Under the pieces are notes generated by a model. It did no database searches. It was not told the origin of the DNA and was given only the letters and a program-made list of their open reading frames with translations. The translations under genes were made by a program, and so were the position numbers. Positions 1 through 8,737 of a stretch of 64,000 nt of DNA are shown here, in pieces. Positions within the stretch are counted from its first letter, which is position 1. Each line of letters opens with the position of its first letter. Origin of the DNA: an uncultured Phascolarctobacterium sp. (GTDB taxonomy: Bacteria > Bacillota > Negativicutes > Acidaminococcales > Acidaminococcaceae); NCBI GenBank assembly GCA_900547415.1, contig URGS01000003.1:1-64000 (forward strand), given 5' to 3'.

Positions 1-2
1 TT

Positions 3-2504
3 GCCCAGATTGTGATGGCGACCAATAAAAACGCTGTGAAGTATGCCACCACCGGCACGCCGAAAAAATTCTGGAATGTGTGGAAGGAACAGGACACTGC
101 TTTTCTGGAAGATGCACTGGCCCAGCATGTGACTGACCGTACCCCCACTGGGCAGGACCGGAATTTAATTTCTCTGTTCAGCAAAGAACGAGTTATGGAA
201 CTGATCCGGTACTTTGTGCTATTTGACGCCAATGTAAAGAAAATCTGCCGGTATCATCAGTATTTCGCCATCAAAGAGATTATCAAGACCATTCAACAGC
301 AGGATGAAAAGGGAAACCGACAAAGCGGCGTTATCTGGCATACCCAGGGCAGCGGTAAGAGCCTGACCATGGTTATGTTGGCAAAGTATATCTTAATGGA
401 ACTGTCCGCCTACAATCCGAAAGTGGTTGTTGTTACTGATCGTAAGGAATTGGATCGCCAGATCGCAGCCACCTTTGCTCATACCCGCCTCAATCCAGCC
501 AGAGCCACCAGTGGACGGAATCTGGTAGAACTGCTGAATAGCGGCAAGGCGGATGTAGTCACTACCATCATCAATAAGTTCAACACCGCTGAAAAAATGG
601 AGCACAAGAATTTTTCGCGGGATGTGTTTCTACTGGTGGATGAGAGCCATCGTTCCAACTATGGCCTGCTGGCCACTAAAATGAGGGCGGTGTTTCCCAA
701 TGCCTGCTATATTGGATTTACCGGAACGCCTTTGATGAAAAAAGAGAAGAACACTATGGCGAAGTTCGGAAAGCTGATCCATAAATATACCATCAAGGAT
801 GGTGTGGATGACGGAGCCATTGTGCCGCTCATTTACGAAGGCCGTTTTGTGGAACAGAATGTGGATGAGGCTAATATAGATCTCTGGTTCAAACAGACTA
901 CCAAACGGCTCACGGAAGCGCAGCGAGATGACCTTTCCCGGAACTGGAGCAGTATTCGCCGCCTGACCTCCACCGATGCCCGTATCAAGCGGATCGCTCT
1001 GGATATCAATGAGCACTTCATTGATGGATACAAAGATACCGGTTTTAAGGCTATGCTGGCTACTAACTACAAGCGGGATGCGATTCGGTATCTGGAGTGT
1101 TTTGAGCAATTTGGGGATTTGAACTGTGCCGTGGTGATTTCACCACCTGATCTCCGGGAAAGTGTAGACGATGTAGACGAAGGTGCCGACGATAAGGTCA
1201 TTGCCTACTGGAATAAAATGATGAACCGCTACGGTGACGCAGATGCCTACGAAGAGGCAATGAAGAACCAGTTCTGCGCAGGGGACATCGATATTCTTAT
1301 CGTGTGCAGTAAGCTGCTTACCGGCTTTGACGCCCCCATCTGCCAGGTTCTCTACATCGACAAAGAGTTGAAAGAACACGGTCTGCTCCAGGCTATTGCC
1401 CGTACCAACCGTCTGTATGAAGGCAAGGACTACGGCCTCATTGTGGACTACCGTGGGCTGATTGAAAAGCTGGATACCGCTATGGATCTGTACAGTGGCG
1501 CCGGGCTGGAGAACTTTGACAGTGGAGACCTGAAGGGTGTCGTGGTGGATGTCATGTCGTCTGTGGCCGGCCTGCGGGAAGCCTATACCCGGTTGACGGA
1601 ACTGTTTGCAGACTTGAAAAATCCACGCGACACCGAAGAAGTGGAAGTGTTTCTTGCTGACGATAAGAAGCGAGAGAACTTTTATAATCTCCTCTGTGCT
1701 CTTGGCAAAGCGTTGAATATAGTGTTGAATGCGGAACAGACGTATGCAGCCGTTCCGAAAGATGAATTGAAGCAGTATCAAAACACTTTTATCTTTTTCT
1801 CTAAGGTGCGCCGCAGCGTGAAAATCCGTTACTGTGATGCCATTGATAACCGGGAATATGAACCGCTGATGCAAAATCTTCTTGATACACACCTTTCAGT
1901 AGCTGGTCTGAAACAAATTACTAACCCCATAGATATTCTGAACAAGGATGACTTTGAACGGGAATTGGAGGAATTGGAATCTCTTCGAGCAAAGGCAGAT
2001 GCTATTACCAGCAAATTGACCCGCAGCATCAGTGAAAAGTATCAAGAGAATCCTGCCTATTACGACAGCTTCTCCAAGCGGATTAAGGATGCATTGGATC
2101 AGTACAAGGAAAAGGTGATCTCCGAGGCGGAATATCTGGCAAAGATGCGTACCATCATGGAAGATTATCACGCCGGAAAGAGCAGCGTAACCTATCCGGA
2201 ATCCATTAAGAATAATGTTCATGCCCAAGCATTTTACGGTGTTCTTTCTGCGGTGTTTGACGAAGCAAAAGAAGCGGAAGTTTCTCCTGATTTTGTTGCA
2301 GAGATTGCGGAAGAGATTACAAAAATTGTGGCCGACCACAGTCAGGTAGACTGGACCAACAACAAAACAATCCACGACCGAATCTCGCAGGATATTGATG
2401 ATCTTTTTTATGACTACGAGAAAGAGCGGGGATTAAAACTGTCTTTTGACACCATCGATAAAATCATTGAAAATGTCAAAACAGTGGCGCTTCGGAGGTT
2501 TTGA
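3..2504 (+). CDS. hsdR: Type I restriction enzyme R subunit HsdR, 5' end missing
   Basis: This is the ATP-dependent translocase and cleavage subunit of a type I restriction-modification complex. The reading frame is open from base 3 with no start, so the gene begins before the window. About 834 residues are present, against roughly 1000 for the family, so the N-terminal nuclease domain is mostly outside. Seen: Walker A QGSGKS near 346-363, a DESH helicase motif II near 640, motif III GFTGTP near 715, and the C-terminal helicase motif with FDAP and QAIARTNR near 1325-1410. The segment after 1500 is the helical HsdR C-terminus. hsdM and hsdS must lie upstream if the system is complete. The stop overlaps the next gene's possible TTG start, so the two are probably co-transcribed. 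Confidence 0.95.
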   Translation, partial: AQIVMATNKNAVKYATTGTPKKFWNVWKEQDTAFLEDALAQHVTDRTPTGQDRNLISLFSKERVMELIRYFVLFDANVKKICRYHQYFAIKEIIKTIQQQDEKGNRQSGVIWHTQGSGKSLTMVMLAKYILMELSAYNPKVVVVTDRKELDRQIAATFAHTRLNPARATSGRNLVELLNSGKADVVTTIINKFNTAEKMEHKNFSRDVFLLVDESHRSNYGLLATKMRAVFPNACYIGFTGTPLMKKEKNTMAKFGKLIHKYTIKDGVDDGAIVPLIYEGRFVEQNVDEANIDLWFKQTTKRLTEAQRDDLSRNWSSIRRLTSTDARIKRIALDINEHFIDGYKDTGFKAMLATNYKRDAIRYLECFEQFGDLNCAVVISPPDLRESVDDVDEGADDKVIAYWNKMMNRYGDADAYEEAMKNQFCAGDIDILIVCSKLLTGFDAPICQVLYIDKELKEHGLLQAIARTNRLYEGKDYGLIVDYRGLIEKLDTAMDLYSGAGLENFDSGDLKGVVVDVMSSVAGLREAYTRLTELFADLKNPRDTEEVEVFLADDKKRENFYNLLCALGKALNIVLNAEQTYAAVPKDELKQYQNTFIFFSKVRRSVKIRYCDAIDNREYEPLMQNLLDTHLSVAGLKQITNPIDILNKDDFERELEELESLRAKADAITSKLTRSISEKYQENPAYYDSFSKRIKDALDQYKEKVISEAEYLAKMRTIMEDYHAGKSSVTYPESIKNNVHAQAFYGVLSAVFDEAKEAEVSPDFVAEIAEEITKIVADHSQVDWTNNKTIHDRISQDIDDLFYDYEKERGLKLSFDTIDKIIENVKTVALRRF

Positions 2505-2509
2505 CAGCA

Positions 2510-3235
2510 ATGGTACAGGAAAGAACTGTTTTATACGAAAATAACGAGATTCACTATCTTCTGGAACAGAAGCCGGTGAAAAATCTGAATTTGCGGGTTC
2601 ATAAGGATTGTAAGGTTTATGTTTCGGCTAATTCAGATGTCCCTACTGAAAAAGTTGACGATTTTGTAGTGAGCAAAGGAGCCTATATCCGCTCAGCGCA
2701 AAGAAAGTTTCGTGAGATGGCACAGTATGCCCCTCAACCTAAGAAATATGTCAGCGGAGAGACTTTTTATCTGCTGGGCAGAGGCGTCCGCCTGAAAGTG
2801 GAGAAAAATGTGCAAGATGCCATTTCCTCTGACGGGATATATCTTCATCTTCGTGTGAAAGACACGGAGGATTTTAAGAAAAAGCAAAAGATGGTAAGCC
2901 GTTACCTGGATGAGCAATGTCGAACTGTTTTTGGAGAGATTATTTCAGAAATCTATCCAGTATTCCAAAAATATGGAGTACCTATGCCGACATTACGGAT
3001 TCGTGACATGGAGACACGGTGGGGGTCTTGCTTGGAAAAAAAAGGGGTTATTACACTGAACAAGCATTTACTTGAAGCCCCTCGAAACTGTATTGAATAT
3101 GTCGTAATGCATGAGTTCTGTCATTTTATCCACCCAAATCATTCAAAGCACTTTTATAGTTTCTTGGCCATGCTAATGCCTGATTGGAAGGAACGTAAGA
3201 CAGTTTTAGATCGTAGTGCAACATTTTGGCTATGA
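2510..3235 (+). CDS. YgjP/SprT-like zinc metallopeptidase (DUF45 family)
   Basis: A 241-residue predicted metal-dependent peptidase. The HExxH zinc motif is visible near the C-terminus as VMHEFCHFIHPNHS, with the downstream histidine typical of DUF45/YgjP proteins, and the RWGSC signature of the family lies just before it. Start: GGAGG at 2494-2498 sits 11 bases before ATG 2510. A TTG at 2501 is in frame but only 2 bases from that site, so ATG is preferred. The gene follows hsdR immediately. Genes of this family often accompany type I restriction loci, but their role there is not established. No membrane segment or signal peptide is visible, so it should be cytoplasmic. Confidence 0.88.
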   Translation: MVQERTVLYENNEIHYLLEQKPVKNLNLRVHKDCKVYVSANSDVPTEKVDDFVVSKGAYIRSAQRKFREMAQYAPQPKKYVSGETFYLLGRGVRLKVEKNVQDAISSDGIYLHLRVKDTEDFKKKQKMVSRYLDEQCRTVFGEIISEIYPVFQKYGVPMPTLRIRDMETRWGSCLEKKGVITLNKHLLEAPRNCIEYVVMHEFCHFIHPNHSKHFYSFLAMLMPDWKERKTVLDRSATFWL

Positions 3236-3255
3236 GCAATAGGGAGGAAAAAATA

Positions 3256-4269
3256 ATGCCGATGTGGTTATGCCGCGCCGGGCGATACGGCGAATTTGAA
3301 AATAAATTTCTTGAAGATGGTAAGGTGTACTGCACCTGGGACAATCTCTCTGAATCAATCATGCAGTTCCACACCAAGCAGGACTTACAGCAATACTTTG
3401 TGGACAACAACCCAGATGTCAAGGTAAAAACAGCGATGAACTGGGCGAGCCAGGTATGGCCGTTTGCCCATGAGATGAAAAAGGGAGAGATCGTTGTCCT
3501 GCCCAGCAAGATCAAACCTGTAATTCATTTCGGCAAGATCACGGGGGATTATGAATTCTTGCCTAACAACGACAATCCCTATTATCATTCCCATCAAGTA
3601 GATTGGTTTGCCTGCGACATCCCCCGTACGGCTTTTGACCAGGACATCTTATAGTCCTTTGGGGCATTTATGACCATTTGCCGTATTAAGCAGGAAGATC
3701 GCATAAAAGCAGTGATCCATGCCCAGAAGCAGGGAAAGAAAGCGCCCCAAATTACTCCGCAAGAGCCACAGGATGATGAAGAAGCACGAGATATTGAAAA
3801 TGAAGCCTTGGGGGTTATCACAAACCTGATAATCCAAAAGACTAAAGGGCATGGTTTAGCAAAAATTGTAGATGCCATTCTTCGGGCAAAGGGATTCACT
3901 ACATACGTTAGCCCGGCCGGACCGGATAAAGGTGTGGATATTCTGGCTTCAGCGGGCACACTTGGTTTTGGAAGCCCCAAAATCTGTGTTCAGGTTAAGT
4001 CCACAGACGCGCCAGTGGATCGGATTGTTTTGGATCAATTGGGCGGCGTGATGAAAAACTTTGGTGCCGAATATGGCCTGTTAGTGTCATGGAGTGGGTT
4101 CAAATCTTCGGTCATCAATGAGACGGCTAAACAGTTCTTTGAAATCCGGCTTTGGGCCCACAAAGAAATTATCGAGGAGTTCCTGCGTTACTACGATCAG
4201 ATGGATGATGAAATCAAAGAGCTGATCCCTCTCAAAAAGATTTGGGTTGTAAACAACAGTGAGGAATAG
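3256..4269 (+). pseudogene. Mrr-like restriction endonuclease interrupted by an in-frame amber codon
   Basis: Two pieces lie in one frame and together make one protein of about 337 codons. The first (3256-3654) begins MPMWLCRAGRYGEFE and resembles the N-terminal domain of Mrr-type restriction proteins, ending FDQDIL. A TAG at 3652-3654 stops it. The frame then continues without a shift as SFGAFMTICRIKQ. The second piece carries the Mrr nuclease fold with GPDKGVDILAS and ICVQVKS, matching the D...QxK catalytic pattern. From memory, relatives have Tyr at the TAG position, which suggests a TAT or TAC to TAG change. Start ATG 3256 has GGGAGG at 3242-3247. Internal re-initiation at ATG 3670 could still make the nuclease domain alone. 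Confidence 0.8.
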
Positions 4270-4541
4270 ATGTGACTGCTGAAGGGGCAAGAAATAATTT
4301 GAAGAAAACATCGAATCGTGCTATAATACAACTAAGCCACCCAATCGTTCATCTCAAGCAAAACCCATGATAGGATGGTTTAGATAGATTTTTGATAGCA
4401 AAAGTCCGAATAGACCTTAGGATAAGGATAATCTGTATCAAATAAAACCACGACGAATCAAATCCGCTATACAAAAAAGTTTAGAAATGGATTTAACTCG
4501 GCGAGTGGGAATAATCCTCAATTAAATAAACACTGAATCTA

Positions 4542-4580
4542 AACCGTCAAAGGTTGGCTTAACTGCTGCCTTTGGCGGTT
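4542..4580. repeat. 12-bp inverted repeat (hairpin) between the restriction locus and rpoB
   Basis: AACCGTCAAAGG (4542-4553) pairs along its full length, with one G-T wobble, with CCTTTGGCGGTT (4569-4580) across a 15-base loop. It is followed by ATTTCACTATTTG rather than a clean T run, so it is a weak terminator or an RNA-end structure. Nothing codes between 4270 and 4541. Confidence 0.6.
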
Positions 4581-4607
4581 ATTTCACTATTTGTTGACAA
4601 TTACTTG

Positions 4608-4636
4608 CTTACAGTGTCTTTGAAATATGATATAAT
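4608..4636 (+). promoter_or_regulatory. Predicted promoter, distal, for rpoBC
   Basis: CTTACA (4608-4613), 17-base spacer, TATAAT (4631-4636) preceded by TGA, giving an extended -10. A separate TTGACA at 4594-4599 is too far away to pair with it. Confidence 0.55.
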
Positions 4637-4723
4637 AATAAGGAAGATTTTTGTTTTTTAATAATCTGGTTGTGAACTTTTTGTAACTTTTTCTATAAAG
4701 TTTGTAATATCCTATTAATATTG

Positions 4724-4752
4724 TTGACATATTTTGAATAATATGATAACAT
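4724..4752 (+). promoter_or_regulatory. Predicted promoter, proximal, for rpoBC
   Basis: A perfect TTGACA (4724-4729), 17-base spacer, then TAACAT (4747-4752) with TGA before it (extended -10). A further TTGACA at 4788-4793 and TATAAT at 4835-4840 lie downstream but do not pair at normal spacing. The predicted leader to rpoB is about 200 bases. Confidence 0.6.
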
Positions 4753-4872
4753 ACTATACTACATCATTATTGAATTGCAGGTGTAAATTGACAACAAATA
4801 TTGCTGGGTCAGTGGTTGAACGGCGTATCTTGCTTATAATGAAGAGATGAAGCACATCATCGAAGACAATAG

Positions 4873-4906
4873 ACAAGGTCCTTGTGGTAAGAACCTTGTT
4901 TTTTTT
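4873..4906 (+). terminator. Intrinsic terminator / attenuator in the rpoB leader
   Basis: ACAAGGTCCTT (4873-4883) pairs at 10 of 11 positions with AAGAACCTTGT (4889-4899) around a 5-base loop, followed by eight Ts. It sits 62 bases before the rpoB start, downstream of the promoters, so transcripts must read through it. In other bacteria rpoB expression is limited by an attenuator in this region; the same role is inferred here. Confidence 0.75.
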
Positions 4907-4967
4907 GTCACGGTCGAATGTGCTGGCTTTTGTGTGTCTGATAATATATGAAGGGGTGAGGAATTAC

Positions 4968-7900
4968 ATGTTTAAACCGGTTCCCGTAGGCGATAGGACT
5001 CGGTACAGTTATGCAAGAATCAATGAAGTATTGCCAATGCCTCATTTGATTGACATCCAAAGGAAATCCTATGAGTGGTTTGTTAAGGAAGGCCTCTATG
5101 AAGTTTTCCAAGACATTTCTCCAATCAAGAATTTCACTAGCAACTTGGAGCTGTACTTTGAAGACTTTGATTTGGGCAAACCTAAATATGGCGTTGAGGA
5201 GTGCAAGGAGAGGGATGAAACCTATTCCGCACCGATGAACGTCAAAGTTCGTCTTCTGTACAAGGATACTGGTGAGATGAAGGAATCCAGCGTATTCATG
5301 GGCGATTTCCCGCTGATGACCGAAACTGGTACCTTCGTAATCAATGGTGCTGAACGTGTTATTGTCAGCCAATTGGTTCGTTCTCCTGGCGTATACTATG
5401 GCATTGAGATTGACCCCAGCGGCAAGAAGCTCTATAACACCACTGTTATCCCTAACCGCGGTGCATGGATTGAGTACGAAACTGACGTAAACGATATTAT
5501 TTACGCTCGTGTTGACCGTACCAGAAAGCTTCCTGCAACTGTTCTGCTGCGTGCACTGGGTTTATCCTCCAATGAAGAAATTATTGGTTGCTTCGGCGAG
5601 CATCCTGCTCTGATGGCTACCCTGGAAAAGGATACCACTAAGAACAGAGAAGAGGCTCTGATCGAGGTTTACAAAAAGCTGCGTCCCGGCGAGCCTCCTA
5701 ACTTGGAGAACGCTACTCAGCTGATCGAAAATACATTCTTTGACAACAAGCGTTATGACCTGGCAAGCGTTGGTCGTTACAAGCTGAATAAAAAGCTGGG
5801 CTGGAAGGGGCGCCTGGAAGGCGTTACTCTGGCTGAGGACCTTGTTAGCGAGGATGGCGAGCTGTTGGTTCGTGCTGGTACTAAAATCACCGCTGAAGAA
5901 ATCAAGACTATTGAAGAAAGCGGCGTATATAATGAAGAAGGTCTTCGCAGCATTAAGATTATGCACCGCGAAAGCCCTATGCTGATGCTGTTCACTACCG
6001 GTATTGACGAAAAGGTACGTACCGTTAGCGTTGAAGATGTTTTGGCTTCCTTCAACTATCTGCTGAATTTGATGGACGGCTTCGGCACTAAAGACGATAT
6101 TGACCATCTGGGCAACCGTCGTGTTCGTTGCGTAGGCGAGCTGCTGCAAAACCAATTCCGTATTGGTCTGTCCCGTATGGAGCGTGTTGTTAAGGAGCGT
6201 ATGACCATTCAGGATACCGAGGTAATTCTGCCTCAAAACCTGATTAACATTCGTCCTGTTGTTGCTGCTATTAAAGAATTCTTTGGCAGCAGCCAGCTGT
6301 CCCAATTTATGGACCAAAACAATCCTCTGGCTGAGCTGACTCATAAACGCCGTTTGTCCGCACTGGGCCCTGGCGGTCTGTCTCGTGAGCGTGCAGGCTA
6401 CGAAGTTCGTGACGTTCATAACTCTCACTATGGCCGTATGTGTCCTATTGAGACTCCTGAAGGTCCTAACATCGGTTTGATTGGTTCTTTGTCCACCTTT
6501 GCTGTTATCAACAAATACGGCTTTATGGAAACCCCGTACCGCAACGTTGATAAAGACAACAATCGTGTAACCAAAGACGTTATTTATATGACTGCTGATG
6601 AAGAAGATAAGTACATCGTTGCACAGGCCAACGAACCGTTGGATGACAACGGCTATTTCCTGGGCGAGCGTGTTACTGCACGTTCTAAGGATGAAGTATT
6701 GTCTCTGTCTCCTTCTCAGGTTGACCTGATGGACGTTAGTCCTAAACAGGTAGTATCCATCGCTACTGCGCTGATCCCGTTCCTTGAGAACGATGACGCT
6801 AACCGTGCGCTGATGGGTGCAAACATGCAGCGTCAGGCAGTTCCTCTGCTGTGCACTCAGGCTCCTATTATCGGTACCGGTATGGAGTACAAGGTAGCAG
6901 TTGACTCCGGCGTTTGCGTACTGGCAAAACGTGCTGGTGAAGTTATTCGCGTTGTCGGCAACGAAATTCGTGTTCGTGCTGAGAATGGCGAAATTGATAT
7001 TTATCCCTTGCTGAAATTTAAACGCTCCAACCAAGGTACCTGCGTAAACCAACGTCCTATCGTATTCAAAGGCGACAAGGTTGTTGAGAAACAGGTTCTG
7101 GCTGATGGTCCTGCAACTGATCATGGCGAGCTGGCTCTGGGTCACAACGTAATCGTAGCCTATATGCCTTGGGAAGGCTATAACTACGAGGATGCTATCC
7201 TCCTGAATGAGGACCTGATTAAGGCTGATGTATTCACCTCTATCCACATTGAGGAGTATGACTGCGACGCTCGTGACACTAAGCTTGGTAAAGAAGAAAT
7301 TACCCGTGAGCTGCCTAACGTATCCGAGGATGCGCTGAAGGATCTGGACGAGCGCGGTATTATCCGCATCGGCGCTGAAGTTCGCCCTGGCGACATTCTG
7401 GTTGGTAAGGTAACTCCGAAAGGTGAGACTGAGCTGACTGCTGAAGAACGTCTGCTTCGTGCAATCTTTGGTGAAAAGGCTCGTGAAGTTCGTGATAGCT
7501 CTCTGCGCGTTCCTCATGGCGAGGCTGGTAAAATTGTCAGCGTTAAGGTGTTCAGCCGTGACAATGGCGATGATCTGCCTCCTGGAGTAAATGAGCAGGT
7601 TCGTGTACATATCGCTCAAAAACGTAAGATTTCTGAAGGCGATAAGATGGCAGGCCGCCATGGTAACAAGGGTGTCGTTTCCCGTATCATGGCTCGTGAG
7701 GATATGCCCTTCCTGCCAAGTGGTGAACCTGTACATATCGTGCTGAACCCCTTGGGCGTACCTTCTCGTATGAACATCGGTCAGATTCTGGAGAACCATC
7801 TGGGCTGGGCTGCTCGCAGCTTAGGCATGCAGATTGAAAACGAGGCACAAGGTCTTGTTGAAAGACTGACTAATGAGGATGGTGTACAAGAGCCTTCCGT

Positions 7901-8717
7901 TAAGGAAAAATTAGCGCAATATGGCTATGACGTTGAAAAATACGGCATGCCTGAAACTGTTGAAATTGGTAAATTCGGTGATAAGAGCATTAAAGCTGTA
8001 CAGATCGCTGTACCTGTATTCGACGGCGCTCATGAACAGGATATTGCTGACGCACTGGAGCTGGCTGGCATCGACAAGACTGCTAAAACCACTCTGTACG
8101 ACGGCCGTACCGGTGAGCCTTTCGACAACAAGGTAACCGTTGGTCTGACCTACATGCTCAAGCTTCACCATTTGGTTGATGACAAAATCCATGCCCGCAG
8201 CACCGGCCCGTACTCCCTTGTTACCCAACAGCCTTTGGGTGGTAAGGCACAGTTCGGCGGTCAGAGATTTGGTGAGATGGAAGTTTGGGCACTGGAAGCA
8301 TACGGTGCCGCTTACACCCTGCAGGAAATCCTGACTGTTAAGTCCGACGACGTTGTAGGTCGTGTTAAAACCTATGAGGCTATCGTTAAAGGCGAAAATG
8401 TTCCTGATCCTGGTATTCCTGAGTCCTTCAAGGTACTGGTTAAGGAGCTCCAGAGCATTGGTCTGGATATCAAGGTTCTCAACGAGGACGAGAAAGAAAT
8501 CTCCCTGCGTGACGATGATGACGAGGATATCGCAACCACAGCTCGTGAGGTTGGCTTGAATATTACCGGCGAGGTAGTAGAAAGCACCGGCGAGCAGCCT
8601 GTTGACGATTATGCAGATAATGACGCTACCGAAGACCAGGGTGATGTAATTGCTGATCTGGGTAATTTCACTATTACCGATGGCAGCGAGGACAGCCTTG
8701 ATTCTGATAATGAATAA
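4968..8717 (+). CDS. rpoB: DNA-directed RNA polymerase subunit beta
   Basis: The beta subunit of core RNA polymerase, 1249 residues. It begins MFKPVPVGDRTRYSYARIN, the normal N-terminus of Firmicutes RpoB. GGGGTGAGG at 4953-4961 fits ATG 4968; the open frame upstream to 4884 is leader. The rifampicin-binding cluster GSSQLSQFMDQNNPL ... THKRRLSALGPGG is intact and looks wild type, predicting rifampicin susceptibility. CPIETPEGPNIGL and the C-terminal clamp region GGKAQFGGQRFGEME are present. After KELQSIGLDIKVL there is an acidic tail of about 75 residues rich in D and E, as in other Firmicutes. rpoC follows 20 bases downstream in the same operon. Confidence 0.99.
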   Translation: MFKPVPVGDRTRYSYARINEVLPMPHLIDIQRKSYEWFVKEGLYEVFQDISPIKNFTSNLELYFEDFDLGKPKYGVEECKERDETYSAPMNVKVRLLYKDTGEMKESSVFMGDFPLMTETGTFVINGAERVIVSQLVRSPGVYYGIEIDPSGKKLYNTTVIPNRGAWIEYETDVNDIIYARVDRTRKLPATVLLRALGLSSNEEIIGCFGEHPALMATLEKDTTKNREEALIEVYKKLRPGEPPNLENATQLIENTFFDNKRYDLASVGRYKLNKKLGWKGRLEGVTLAEDLVSEDGELLVRAGTKITAEEIKTIEESGVYNEEGLRSIKIMHRESPMLMLFTTGIDEKVRTVSVEDVLASFNYLLNLMDGFGTKDDIDHLGNRRVRCVGELLQNQFRIGLSRMERVVKERMTIQDTEVILPQNLINIRPVVAAIKEFFGSSQLSQFMDQNNPLAELTHKRRLSALGPGGLSRERAGYEVRDVHNSHYGRMCPIETPEGPNIGLIGSLSTFAVINKYGFMETPYRNVDKDNNRVTKDVIYMTADEEDKYIVAQANEPLDDNGYFLGERVTARSKDEVLSLSPSQVDLMDVSPKQVVSIATALIPFLENDDANRALMGANMQRQAVPLLCTQAPIIGTGMEYKVAVDSGVCVLAKRAGEVIRVVGNEIRVRAENGEIDIYPLLKFKRSNQGTCVNQRPIVFKGDKVVEKQVLADGPATDHGELALGHNVIVAYMPWEGYNYEDAILLNEDLIKADVFTSIHIEEYDCDARDTKLGKEEITRELPNVSEDALKDLDERGIIRIGAEVRPGDILVGKVTPKGETELTAEERLLRAIFGEKAREVRDSSLRVPHGEAGKIVSVKVFSRDNGDDLPPGVNEQVRVHIAQKRKISEGDKMAGRHGNKGVVSRIMAREDMPFLPSGEPVHIVLNPLGVPSRMNIGQILENHLGWAARSLGMQIENEAQGLVERLTNEDGVQEPSVKEKLAQYGYDVEKYGMPETVEIGKFGDKSIKAVQIAVPVFDGAHEQDIADALELAGIDKTAKTTLYDGRTGEPFDNKVTVGLTYMLKLHHLVDDKIHARSTGPYSLVTQQPLGGKAQFGGQRFGEMEVWALEAYGAAYTLQEILTVKSDDVVGRVKTYEAIVKGENVPDPGIPESFKVLVKELQSIGLDIKVLNEDEKEISLRDDDDEDIATTAREVGLNITGEVVESTGEQPVDDYADNDATEDQGDVIADLGNFTITDGSEDSLDSDNE

Positions 8718-8737
8718 GAGAAGGGAGCGAGCGATTC

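Noticed and set aside
5562..7799. A 745-codon open frame on the minus strand opposite rpoB
   Set aside because: It is a shadow of strong codon bias in rpoB. Its translation is low-complexity in N, T, Q and F with no domain, and rpoB is certain.
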